Positions 46,078 to 54,630 of a stretch of 64,000 nt of DNA are shown here, in pieces (within the stretch, counting starts at the first letter, position 1; each line of letters opens with the position of its first letter). The position numbers were made by a program, and so were the translations under genes. Below the pieces are notes generated by a model. That model saw only the letters and a list, made by a program, of their open reading frames with translations. It made no database searches and was not told where the DNA came from. Origin of the DNA: JABCYV01 sp963729325 (GTDB lineage Bacteria > Acidobacteriota > Terriglobia > Terriglobales > Acidobacteriaceae). The DNA lies in contig CAVSNS010000007.1 of assembly GCA_963729325.1 (NCBI GenBank), positions 124,001 through 188,000 on the forward strand, given 5' to 3'.

Positions 46078-48639
46078 TCAGACTTCCGACTTCGGTCCAA
46101 CCAGCGTATGAGGAATCAGAAGATGCCAGTTCTTAGCGAGGTCTAAGGTCTGTCTGAGGGGTGGCCGACGTGCCGGCCTTCTGGCTCCAGGAATAGTTGG
46201 TGTGCGTCGAGCTCGTTCTACGGCAGATCCGGAAAAAGGCAGTGTGAAAGTGGTGCCCTCATACCACGCTTTCCATTGATCCATGTAATAGGGACTAAGA
46301 AAATTTCCCGCTTGCCCCGTCACCAAATTCAGAGTGGACCGATCCAGGTCGGCGAGATCCACAGTCATGCGCTCCGACGGCCCGTGGCTCCGGGAGACGG
46401 CTTTCACCGTATAACCACTGCCGGATTGCGGACGCACCCCGGGGCCAGCCCAACGCTGCAAGATTGGAATCTTGCCCAGAATCGGGTGCTGGATTTCCAA
46501 CGGATTGTACGCTCCCCACTTCCAGAGGCTTAGGTCTTTGGGCGCCCCCGCATCACTTACCGCTGCCTCAACCGCCACGGCCAGAAGTTCATCGTAGTTC
46601 GCATATGAATCGGGAAGCCAGCGCTTGGGCTGGCGCTGCAGCATATTTTCCAGCCAGACGGACTGCATCTGCCAGTGATAGCTTTTCCAGCTCACGGCGC
46701 TTCGAATCTGCTCCGGATCCTTAGGTGCCGAACCGAGCTTCGGTTCCAACATCAGCCGCACCAGTTCGGTCCGGGCGCGAGCTGCGATGACGGGAGCAGC
46801 CGATTCAGCCATCATGCGGCCATCCCATCCCCTCATGATCTCAGCGGCTTGCTTAGCGCGCGCCGACGGATTCCGGGAGTGATCCACGGCATATACGAAG
46901 CGCTCCGCCGAGTAGCGTTCAAATTCAGAGTAAATATCTGTTTGCAGTGCCAGCATGTCGGCCACGGAAAATTTCTTGCCCGACTCCAGCACCCGATAAA
47001 TGCGTGCCGAACGCCAAGGCGCCTCCCAACCCGTGCTGATCGAATAGGGGTATCCGTCAGGTGTGATCCGCCCGTTGGCGGTGGCGATGATTCCAGAGGT
47101 GGGATTGAAGGTACTGGGCAACTTATCAAACGGAATGTAACCGATCCACTCGTGGGCGTTATCGCTGCCATTTTCCGGCAGGCTGCCGTCACCTGAGGCC
47201 CGGATGGGAATCTTTCCCGTGGCCTGGTAACCAATGTTGCCATCCACGTCGGCGAAAACGACGTTCTGGCCGGGCGCGTCAAATTTGGAGAACCCGCTGC
47301 GGAATTCCTCCCAGTTCCTCGCCGAATTCACCTCAAAGAAAGGATTGCGGGTACCGTCGTATAGCGTCCATCGCAACGCCAGTTTGCGGCTCTCCCCCGG
47401 CACCAGTTCGGTGATAACTGGTCCATGCCGTGTGAGCACTACATCCAGGGAGACATCAGGCTTGCCCTTTACGCGAATGATCTCGCGGCGATGTTCCGGC
47501 TCTTTCCACCCGTCCGGCGTAAGGTATTGTCCGCTCGAGTTGAACGTCTCGATATAAACATCTTCCACCGTCGGGCCGATGTTGGTGAATCCCCAGGCGA
47601 TCCGCTGATTATGTCCAACGATTACGAAGGGAACTCCCGGCAGAGTGAGACCTGCCACATCGAAATCGCCCGAACGCAGGTGGGCTTCGTACCAGAGGTT
47701 GGGCATCTGGTGCCCCAGGTGCATATCGTTCGAGAGCAGCGGCTTCCCTGAGACTGTATGCGCACCTGAGACCACCCAATTGTTGGAGCCGATGACGAGA
47801 CGTGAGTCCGTTTCCGTTTCGTCGATCGGCGCAGCCGTGGACGGCGTTGGGTAACGACCGGCAACCGAACTTCCTCCGCCGCTGTCCAGTTCATCTTCTT
47901 TGTCACCGGTGTCCTGGTCAAGGTTGGGGCGGGATACCGTGGGCGGTCGGTCATGCCAGGAAGTATTCACGTATAAGTCGGCAGTCAACTCCGGGCCAAG
48001 TTTCGCCAGGATTTTCTCGCGTGTCAGTGCGTCCTTATAGGGATAGTGATTGAGGTCTTTCACCATCTGTGCTCCGATCACTGCGGAGTCTTCGGGAGTC
48101 CAGGGGCGGGGTGAGTAGCGCAGAATGAGAAACTCCAGCGGCAAAGAATCGCGATGAGACTCGATATAGGCGTTTACGCCTCGCGCATAGGCCTCGAAAT
48201 ATGCGCGATCCGGTTCGGGGTCAATTTCGATTGCTTTCCGTGCCGCTGCCCGCATGCCTAAGATTCTCTGCTCTCGATCATGTTTAAGCAGGTCCTCTCC
48301 CAGGATTTCGGAGAGTTCTCCTGCGGCAAAGCGCCGCATCATATCCATCTGCCACAAGCGGTCCTGCGCAGTCACATATCCCTGAGCAAAAAACAGGTCA
48401 TCAAGGTTGGCGGCTTCGATCGTAGGCACACCGTGTCCGTCACGCGTCACCGTGATGCGTGACGAGATTCCGGAAACTCGGGCAATGCCGTCGAGCTGTG
48501 GTAAGGCAGAACGCGCCATGGATTTGACCCAGTCGACTGCGGCCAGGAGCCCGACCAGAAGCACAATCGAAAGGCCGAGAATCCGTCCCCAGCGGCGAGG
48601 TTTGCGGTGAGACGAAACTGGAGTGTCGAGCGTTGCCAT
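46078..48639 (-). CDS. Penicillin acylase-family N-terminal-nucleophile hydrolase
   Basis: About 853 residues from ATG 48639 (MATLDTP). It has an N-terminal membrane anchor or signal (ILGLSIVLLVGLLAAVDW), the alpha-subunit motif GVPTIEAANLDDLFFAQGY, and the autocatalytic site: Ser285 in RLVIGSNNWVVSG begins the beta subunit. Later motifs are PLLSNDMHLGHQMP and FVIVGHNQRIAWGFTN. Members hydrolyse beta-lactam side chains, acyl-homoserine lactones or lipid amides; substrate cannot be told. The last 35 residues (TPTIPGARRPARRPP) look out of frame; a shift near 46195 would give a more family-like end. Convergent with the propeller gene by 11 bp. Confidence 0.92.
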   Translation of the reverse strand: MATLDTPVSSHRKPRRWGRILGLSIVLLVGLLAAVDWVKSMARSALPQLDGIARVSGISSRITVTRDGHGVPTIEAANLDDLFFAQGYVTAQDRLWQMDMMRRFAAGELSEILGEDLLKHDREQRILGMRAAARKAIEIDPEPDRAYFEAYARGVNAYIESHRDSLPLEFLILRYSPRPWTPEDSAVIGAQMVKDLNHYPYKDALTREKILAKLGPELTADLYVNTSWHDRPPTVSRPNLDQDTGDKEDELDSGGGSSVAGRYPTPSTAAPIDETETDSRLVIGSNNWVVSGAHTVSGKPLLSNDMHLGHQMPNLWYEAHLRSGDFDVAGLTLPGVPFVIVGHNQRIAWGFTNIGPTVEDVYIETFNSSGQYLTPDGWKEPEHRREIIRVKGKPDVSLDVVLTRHGPVITELVPGESRKLALRWTLYDGTRNPFFEVNSARNWEEFRSGFSKFDAPGQNVVFADVDGNIGYQATGKIPIRASGDGSLPENGSDNAHEWIGYIPFDKLPSTFNPTSGIIATANGRITPDGYPYSISTGWEAPWRSARIYRVLESGKKFSVADMLALQTDIYSEFERYSAERFVYAVDHSRNPSARAKQAAEIMRGWDGRMMAESAAPVIAARARTELVRLMLEPKLGSAPKDPEQIRSAVSWKSYHWQMQSVWLENMLQRQPKRWLPDSYANYDELLAVAVEAAVSDAGAPKDLSLWKWGAYNPLEIQHPILGKIPILQRWAGPGVRPQSGSGYTVKAVSRSHGPSERMTVDLADLDRSTLNLVTGQAGNFLSPYYMDQWKAWYEGTTFTLPFSGSAVERARRTPTIPGARRPARRPPLRQTLDLAKNWHLLIPHTLVGPKSEV

Positions 48640-48747
48640 AAGCAGACTTTTGATTCTAGGCGGTGACCGCATCCGAAGACAAATTGAGCCGACCTGGTTG
48701 GCGGTATGCTTAAAAGGCCAGTATTATTCTGATGGCTGCCCATTGCC

Positions 48748-49260
48748 GTGACTCAGACCACATTACAAAAACGGATTGACGATCAGCCCACCATCTCCAG
48801 GGAGATGATCCGTGAGGCTGAGGGCATTCTGCATCGTCATCTCAAACGGGTCGGACTGAAACACACGGCACAGCGCGATACCATTCTGCGCACCTTCCTG
48901 GAAACGCGTGAGCATCTCTCCACCGACGAACTGCACCGGCTGGTGAAAAAACAAGACGGCAAGATTGGTTTCACAACCGTCTATCGCACCTTGAAACTGC
49001 TGGCCGAGTGTGGCCTGGCCAGTGAGGTTGCCTTTCATGATGGCATCGCCCGTTATGAGCATCAGTACAATCGGCGCAGCCACCACCACATGGTTTGCAC
49101 CGAATGCGGCAGCTCCGTGGAGTTCTTCTCTCCTGAAGTGGACGGCCTGGAACAGGAGATTGGACGCAAATACCGCTACGTCACTACGCGCCATACTTTT
49201 CAGATTTACGGGGTGTGCGAGGACTGCCGCAAAAAGGACCACTCGCGGCAGGTCATTTGA
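48748..49260 (+). CDS. fur: Fur-family metal-dependent transcriptional regulator
   Basis: 170 residues from GTG 48748. The winged-helix DNA-binding part is KHTAQRDTILRTFLE to TTVYRTLKLL. The metal-site segment is RRSHHHMVCTECG, and two CxxC pairs (Cys117/Cys120 and Cys157/Cys160) form the structural zinc site, as in Fur and PerR. Fur, PerR or Zur identity cannot be decided by eye. Its stop is 2 bp before the DUF4870-type gene, so they are probably one operon. Confidence 0.92.
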   Translation: MTQTTLQKRIDDQPTISREMIREAEGILHRHLKRVGLKHTAQRDTILRTFLETREHLSTDELHRLVKKQDGKIGFTTVYRTLKLLAECGLASEVAFHDGIARYEHQYNRRSHHHMVCTECGSSVEFFSPEVDGLEQEIGRKYRYVTTRHTFQIYGVCEDCRKKDHSRQVI

Positions 49261-49262
49261 GC

Positions 49263-49724
49263 ATGCCCATCAAATGTCCCAGCTGTGGTTCGCAGATGCC
49301 GGAGAACTCAGCCTTTTGCCCGGGTTGCGGTCGCGCAATGGACGTGCCGACGCCCACTTTGAGGGCCCCGGTTAGCGGTCGCGATAACATCTTTGGCGCG
49401 CTGGCGTATGTCACGATCATTCCAGCTATCGTATTTCTGCTGGTTGAGCCTTTTAAGGCGAATCGCTTTATCCGCTTCCACGCTTTTCAGTGCATCTTTC
49501 TCGCTATCGCCTCGCTAGCGGTCGGCATCGCACTCAAGCTTATGTTTACAGTTCTATTGTTCGTCCCATTCCTGGGCCAATTGATGGCGCTTCTGATCGC
49601 GATGATTATTTCCATCGGTTGCCTGATCCTGTGGATTGTACTCATTGTGAAAGCACTCCAGGGCGAGCGGTTCAAGGTTCCCTTCATTGGTGATCTAGCC
49701 GAGAAACAGGCGAACCTGGCATAG
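49263..49724 (+). CDS. Zinc-ribbon + DUF4870-like membrane protein, paralogue 1
   Basis: 153 residues from ATG 49263. N-terminal zinc ribbon (CPSCGSQMPENSAFCPGCG) is followed by membrane helices: YVTIIPAIVFLLVEPF, FQCIFLAIASLAVGIALKL and ALLIAMIISIGCLILWIVL, with the motif NRFIRFHAFQCIFL between. The C-terminus is PFIGDLAEKQAN. It starts 2 bp after fur. Function is unknown; the zinc ribbon next to a metalloregulator is suggestive only. Confidence 0.82.
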   Translation: MPIKCPSCGSQMPENSAFCPGCGRAMDVPTPTLRAPVSGRDNIFGALAYVTIIPAIVFLLVEPFKANRFIRFHAFQCIFLAIASLAVGIALKLMFTVLLFVPFLGQLMALLIAMIISIGCLILWIVLIVKALQGERFKVPFIGDLAEKQANLA

Positions 49725-49873
49725 GCACCCCATCCCCTCTGTGATTTGCAGGCTGCGGATTCCATTTGCCTTGAAGCCGTTATTTTGGTAACTTTCCGCC
49801 GCATTCGAAATATCGACAGGTTGCTGATCGTTGTTCCCCAGATTGCGAGATTACGCACAGTACGGAGGGAATT

Positions 49874-50353
49874 ATGGCTTTTTGCAGTGCGTGCGGAACC
49901 CAGATACCCGAAGGCGCGACCTCCTGTCCGGCTTGCAATCGCTCAGTGACACCAGCCATGGGCACCGTGCCGGCGGCGGGTGCACCGCAAGCAGCCGGAA
50001 CAGCGCAGTCCGCTACCGGCGGACTGGCTGATAATGTCGCCGGCATGCTGGCATACATCACCATTATTCCCGCCATCGTTTTTCTGGTGATGGAACCTTA
50101 CAACCGGAACCGGTTCATTCGCTTCCATTCCTTCCAGTGCATCTTTTTCTGGGTGGCGCTGGTCGTCATCCACATCTCCCTATCCATTGTCGGGATGGTC
50201 CCATTGTTGATATTTGTCACGTTCCCCCTGCACATTCTTGTCTCGCTGGGAGCGCTCGCGATCTGGATTATTCTCCTGATCAAGGCCAATCAGGGACTGA
50301 TGTACAAATTGCCTTACATCGGCGACCTGGCTGAGAAGCAGGCCAACGCTTAG
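49874..50353 (+). CDS. Zinc-ribbon + DUF4870-like membrane protein, paralogue 2
   Basis: 159 residues. The start at ATG 49874 has GGAGGGA upstream. It has the same plan as its neighbour: zinc ribbon (CSACGTQIPEGATSCPAC), then an Ala/Gly/Pro linker, then helices with YITIIPAIVFLVMEPY, NRFIRFHSFQCIFFW and ILVSLGALAIWIILL, ending PYIGDLAEKQANA. The shared IIPAIVFL, NRFIRFH-FQCIF and IGDLAEKQAN segments show tandem duplication. It has a longer linker than paralogue 1. Confidence 0.85.
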   Translation: MAFCSACGTQIPEGATSCPACNRSVTPAMGTVPAAGAPQAAGTAQSATGGLADNVAGMLAYITIIPAIVFLVMEPYNRNRFIRFHSFQCIFFWVALVVIHISLSIVGMVPLLIFVTFPLHILVSLGALAIWIILLIKANQGLMYKLPYIGDLAEKQANA

Positions 50354-50538
50354 ATTCGATGGTACCTGCGGCACCGTCTCTCATGACCTCTGCTTTCTCT
50401 TCTACGTGGAATGCCATCGCACGCTGCTGTGCTCTAATCTTCACCCGCGAGCGACTCGCGGAATCACATCCCTAATTACTTTTGGTTCGTGCCAGATTTC
50501 CGGTAATCTGATGAATTCACTATGGGGGAGAGACGCGC

Positions 50539-51504
50539 TTGAAAGTTCGGGTCTTCTATCATGACAAGTGCTTCGATGGGGCATCTTCGGCGGCGCTTTT
50601 CTCACGGTTCTATCGCGAACGCATCCGCAATGATGTGGAATTCGTGTTCTCCGGACTCTTACACCGCGCCGGATCTCTGTTCGACGAGAATAATTTCGAT
50701 GGTGATGAAAACGCCATCGTGGACTTCAAGTATTCCAGCTCGCCCAAGATTACCTGGTGGTTCGATCACCATCAAAGCGCGTTTCTGACTCCAGCCGATG
50801 CCGCCCACTTCGAGCAGGACCAGAGCAACCGTAAGTTCTACGACCCTGATTTCAGGTCTTGCGCCAGCTTTATTGCCATGATCGCCGAGCAGCGTTTTGG
50901 TTTCGATCCCAGGCCGGTCGCCGATCTCATCCACTGGACGGACATCGTTGACGGCGCTATGTATCCCGACGCCAAGGCTGCCGTCGAAATGAAGGCGCCC
51001 GCGATGAAGCTGACTATGGTCATTGAGTCGGCCCAGGATTACAGTTTCGTGCCGCGGCTTATTCCTCTGCTGGTGAGCAAACCTCTGGGGGAGATTTTGA
51101 ATGAACCTTTCGTGGCGCCGCTGCTGCCGCCCTTGCTGGAGCGTCATCAACGCTCTATTGCTATCCTGCAACAGCGTATCGAATCGAAATCAGGCACCCT
51201 ATTCTTCGATATTACTGACCAAGACCTGGAGGGCTATAACAAATTCATTCCTTATTACCTGCATCCGGAATCGATCTATAGCGTGGGACTCAGCAAGAGC
51301 AGTTTCCGGGTCAAAGTCTCGGTCGGGTCGAATCCCTGGGCGCCCTCAGAGCCAGTGTTGAATCTGGCGAAGATTTGTGAACGCTACGGCGGCGGGGGCC
51401 ACGCTCGCGTCGGCGCCATTTCATTCAATGTTACGCAACAGGATGCTGCACGCAAGGCAGCCGTGGAAATTGTAGAAGAACTTCGCGCCAGTGTGCGGGC
51501 TTAA
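50539..51504 (+). CDS. DHH-family phosphoesterase
   Basis: 321 residues from TTG 50539. The N-terminal motif is YHDKCFDGASSAALF, the metal motif DHH is at residues 76-78 (WWFDHHQSAF), then CASFIAMIAEQ, and the C-terminal DHHA1-type motif is ERYGGGGHARVGAISF. The DHH/DHHA1 layout is that of nanoRNases, c-di-AMP hydrolases and RecJ-like enzymes. The sequence does not tell which. It is a single-gene unit with 185 bp upstream, followed 5 bp later by the ABC ATPase. Confidence 0.87.
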   Translation: MKVRVFYHDKCFDGASSAALFSRFYRERIRNDVEFVFSGLLHRAGSLFDENNFDGDENAIVDFKYSSSPKITWWFDHHQSAFLTPADAAHFEQDQSNRKFYDPDFRSCASFIAMIAEQRFGFDPRPVADLIHWTDIVDGAMYPDAKAAVEMKAPAMKLTMVIESAQDYSFVPRLIPLLVSKPLGEILNEPFVAPLLPPLLERHQRSIAILQQRIESKSGTLFFDITDQDLEGYNKFIPYYLHPESIYSVGLSKSSFRVKVSVGSNPWAPSEPVLNLAKICERYGGGGHARVGAISFNVTQQDAARKAAVEIVEELRASVRA

Positions 51505-51509
51505 TCGCA

Positions 51510-52322
51510 GTGACTCTGCGACCCGGACCGGCGGCTGATGATTTGAACACGCGCGTGGGCGAGTCCTCCAATTCGGATTCCATCCTGCATACCGAACATC
51601 TGAGCCGCGTAGTTAAAGACAAGGCGTTAGTTCAAGACGCTACCTTTGAGGTTCGAAAAGGAGAAGTGCTGGCCATCGTGGGACCCAGCGGCTCGGGCAA
51701 AACTTCTTTGCTGCGTCTGCTGAACCGCCTGGACGAGCCCACCGCAGGGACCGTCTACGTAGACGGCGTCGATTACCGAACGATCGAGCCCCGCGCCCTA
51801 CGTCGACAACTCGGCATGGTGACGCAACGTCCCTACCTGTTCCCCGGCACGGTCGCAGATAACTTGCGTTTTGGTCCGGCCCAGCGGGGTGAGTTGTTGT
51901 CGCAGGATTCGGTGGACGCACTGCTAGCCAATGTCGGTCTGAAAGGCTACGCCGGCCGCAATGTCGCCAATCTTTCTGGAGGTGAGGCGCAGCGTGTCTC
52001 GGTGGCGCGGACGCTGGCCAACTCTCCCCTGGTCCTTCTGCTCGATGAACCCACCTCCGCCTTGGACGAAGCTGCCAAGCTTGAGGTCGAATCATCGATT
52101 CAGAAGCTTATTCGCGATCAGGCGCTTACCTGCGTCATGGTTACACACGACGTAGGCCAAGCCGGTCGCCTCGCCGATCGTGCTCTGCTGCTCGACTCGG
52201 GCCGCATTGTTACGGATTGGCTCGGTAAAGGAGGTGCTTCATGCTTAAGCTCTTCTTCCACACTCAAGTGCAATTGGGCTTCGCGCAGGCCGGCGTGGCA
52301 GCATTGGCTGCGTTCGCCGTGA
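51510..52322 (+). CDS. fetA: FetA/YbbL-type ABC transporter ATPase
   Basis: ATPase with Walker A VGPSGSGKTSLLRLLNRLD, Q-loop MVTQRPYLFPGTVADNL, signature LSGGEAQRVSVARTL and Walker B LLLDEPTSALDE. It starts at GTG 51510, which leaves a roughly 30-residue N-terminal extension. As read it overlaps fetB by 82 bp with non-family sequence after LGKGG. A one-base shift near 52233 would end it at VLHA, TAA 52246-52248, just over the fetB start, so a small indel is likely. E. coli FetAB exports iron. Confidence 0.86.
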   Translation: MTLRPGPAADDLNTRVGESSNSDSILHTEHLSRVVKDKALVQDATFEVRKGEVLAIVGPSGSGKTSLLRLLNRLDEPTAGTVYVDGVDYRTIEPRALRRQLGMVTQRPYLFPGTVADNLRFGPAQRGELLSQDSVDALLANVGLKGYAGRNVANLSGGEAQRVSVARTLANSPLVLLLDEPTSALDEAAKLEVESSIQKLIRDQALTCVMVTHDVGQAGRLADRALLLDSGRIVTDWLGKGGASCLSSSSTLKCNWASRRPAWQHWLRSP

Positions 52323-53035
52323 TACTGCTCGCCCGCAAACGCGAAATCCATCTGGAAGGCGAACTTCTGGTGGCAATGGTTCGCGGAATCGTGCAAATCA
52401 TTGCCGTGGGGTCGATCCTGCTTCTTCTACTGCGGGCTCCCCGCTGGACCAGTGCATTTCTTCTGGCCGTAATGATCGTCGCCGCGGGCGCAACTTCGGC
52501 CCGTCGGGCAAAAGGCATGCCCGACGCCTTTCGAGTCTCCATTTGGGCCATCGCTTTCGGCGCCGGAACGACGATCGCGCTAATGATGCTGCTCGGCGTG
52601 ATTGACCCGGCAATCACATCGCTGGTTCCGGTTGGTAGCATGCTCATTGCCAATACGATGAATACCAATGGCGTCGCGCTCAATCGCCTTCGCGCCGACG
52701 TGCTTGCCCATGTGGGAGAGATCGAGACCGCCCTTGCTCTGGGAGCGGAGGCGAAGGAGAGTGTTTCGCCTTACGTCCAGGCTTCCTTCGAAGCCAGTTT
52801 GATTCCTGCGATCGATTCTCTGCGTTCGCTGGGCATCGTATGGATTCCCGGTTTAATGGCGGGAATGTTACTTTCCGGCGCCCGGCCGGTTTATGCCGCC
52901 ATTTACCAGTTCACGGTATTGGCCATGATCTTTGCGGCGTCGGGTCTGACTTCGTTGGCTAGTACATTGCTGATGCGGGGCCGCGTCTTTTCACCTGCCG
53001 CACAACTGTTGTTACAACCGAGTAGTTTGGCATGA
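52241..53035 (+). CDS. fetB: FetB/YbbM-type ABC transporter permease
   Basis: 264 residues, with about seven membrane helices (AALAAFAVILLARKREIHLE, LLVAMVRGIVQIIAVGSILL, IALMMLLGVIDPAI). The family motif GSMLIANTMNTNGVALNRL and the ETALALGAEAKES ... SFEASLIPAIDSLRSLGIVWIPGLM (start 52783) segment are diagnostic of UPF0014/FetB. Iron or metal export is inferred from the E. coli homologue. The stop overlaps the next gene by 4 bp. Confidence 0.92.
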   Translation: MLKLFFHTQVQLGFAQAGVAALAAFAVILLARKREIHLEGELLVAMVRGIVQIIAVGSILLLLLRAPRWTSAFLLAVMIVAAGATSARRAKGMPDAFRVSIWAIAFGAGTTIALMMLLGVIDPAITSLVPVGSMLIANTMNTNGVALNRLRADVLAHVGEIETALALGAEAKESVSPYVQASFEASLIPAIDSLRSLGIVWIPGLMAGMLLSGARPVYAAIYQFTVLAMIFAASGLTSLASTLLMRGRVFSPAAQLLLQPSSLA

Positions 53036-53524
53036 ATTCATCTGCAGCCTCCAATCTCGTGACCAGTCGGCATAAGAACGCGCTTCGCCTGGTCGCACTG
53101 CTCGAACTGATCAAGGGGCTGTTGGTCTTAGCTGTGGGATTCGGCGTCCTCTCGCTCGTCCACCGCGATGCCTGGGACGTCGCGGCCGCCCTGCTCCGGT
53201 TTCTCCACGTCAGCCAAGATCGCCGTTATGCGCAAGTCTTCCTTGATCTGGCGGACCATGTTACCGACGCTAAGTTATGGGCAGTTGCCGCCGGCGCGGC
53301 GGTCTATTCCACATTTCGCTTCATCGAGGCTTATGGGCTGTGGAAGGCCCGCCCTTGGGCGGAGTGGGTGGCGCTGTTTTCTGGGCGCCTTCTACCTTCC
53401 GTTTGAGGTCTATGAATTGCTTCGCAGGATAACCACAGTACGCGTGGCGGCGCTGACGATAAACCTCGCAATAGTTTTGTATATGTTGTATTTGCGGATG
53501 GTGAAAGCCGACGTGCCAATTTAG
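53032..53524 (+). CDS. DUF2127-type membrane protein (one frameshift)
   Basis: About 164 residues with four predicted helices: ALRLVALLELIKGLLVLAVG, WAVAAGAAVYSTFRFIEAYG, AFYLPFEVYELL and ALTINLAIVLYMLYLRMV. The frame breaks at about 53384 in TGGGCGCC; removing one G gives WVALFSGAFYLPFEVYELL. It starts in the fetB stop (ATGA), so it is co-translated with the exporter. Function is unknown. Confidence 0.78.
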
Positions 53525-54501
53525 CGGAATCCATATTTCGGCTTGAGCTCACATCGATAGACCTTGGTTTGGTCACTGTTGACTCTGGCGTTGCAATCTG
53601 CCCAGCTTAAGTAGAGATCCGGCCCCAGCGGGAAAACAATGGGAGCTCCGTTGATCTCGGCTTCAATGCTCACTCCTTCTGCCGCAGCCGGCAGAGTGAA
53701 GTTCAGCGTCTGACCGAAAATTACCGGATAGGATTGGCGTACGATGTCACTTTCCATGGGGTGAAACACTTCCGCTTCCAGCAAAAACGTTGCTGTGTCT
53801 GCCCAATCAAGAACCGAAACGTTGATGTTGCGGCCGTCTCGGGAAAAACCGTCGATTGTGATTCTGGTGAAAGGACATGGTCCTGCAATACAAGAAGCGC
53901 GGGCATTGCGAAACTCATTTCCTGGCCCCGCATCGAGGGACGCGGAACCGATTGCAGCCTTCCATTTCCCATCGGGCGAGCACGGGGTTTGGCCCTTGCA
54001 AGGGACATTCGCGGTGTTTACCGCTTGGAAGGTTTTTACCGCGCTGCCGATGTTAGCCGCAGTAGTGGTTTTGATCGAGTAGCGCACCGTGACATTTCCC
54101 ATCACGAATTCGGTATGATCGGAATCACTGCGGGTTTTACGGGAAATCGGCACTAGACGAACGATATAGATCTTGTCTCCAATGAATTCATTTAAGGTGA
54201 GTGGTTGGTAGTCCGGGTGTCGAAATTGCAGTGTGATCGGACGGCCCCGCCTGAGTAACGGACGCAACGCCAAGCTGAAGAAACCGGAAGAATCGGACTT
54301 GGCGCCGCTCGCCAAACCATTGGCCTCGGTTATGTCAACATCGGCGATGGGTAATTCTTTCCTCGGGTCGGCGTCCTCCCGGATGATTGCGCCTTTTATG
54401 ACTATCGGTTTCTGCCTGTGAACTACGATGAGCACCGCCATCAGTATTCCCAACGCCGCGGTTGCTCCAAGCAAAATAGCGATCTTCCGTCTTCCCGTCA
54501 T
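53521..54501 (-). CDS. Membrane-anchored protein with carboxypeptidase-regulatory-like domain
   Basis: 326 residues. An N-terminal helix (AILLGATAALGILMAVLIVV) anchors an external domain. Residues about 35-110 resemble a carboxypeptidase D regulatory-like beta-sandwich (IKGAIIREDADPRKELPIADV, SSGFFSLAL, PITLQFRHPDYQPLTL). The rest (FVMGNVTVRYSIKTTT, PGNEFRNARASC) is not recognised. It has four or more cysteines that could form disulfides. It overlaps the end of the DUF2127 gene by 4 bp on the other strand. Confidence 0.7.
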   Translation of the reverse strand: MTGRRKIAILLGATAALGILMAVLIVVHRQKPIVIKGAIIREDADPRKELPIADVDITEANGLASGAKSDSSGFFSLALRPLLRRGRPITLQFRHPDYQPLTLNEFIGDKIYIVRLVPISRKTRSDSDHTEFVMGNVTVRYSIKTTTAANIGSAVKTFQAVNTANVPCKGQTPCSPDGKWKAAIGSASLDAGPGNEFRNARASCIAGPCPFTRITIDGFSRDGRNINVSVLDWADTATFLLEAEVFHPMESDIVRQSYPVIFGQTLNFTLPAAAEGVSIEAEINGAPIVFPLGPDLYLSWADCNARVNSDQTKVYRCELKPKYGFR

Positions 54502-54630
54502 TTCATCACCCTAGGTCAATATCTTACGACGCAGGCTGACGCTTGAATTGCGATCATCGCCTTCGGGCCGTGACGGGTATACGACTTCTAACTCAGCTCC
54601 CGATTTTATTCCTCCGATGTTCGTTTAGAA

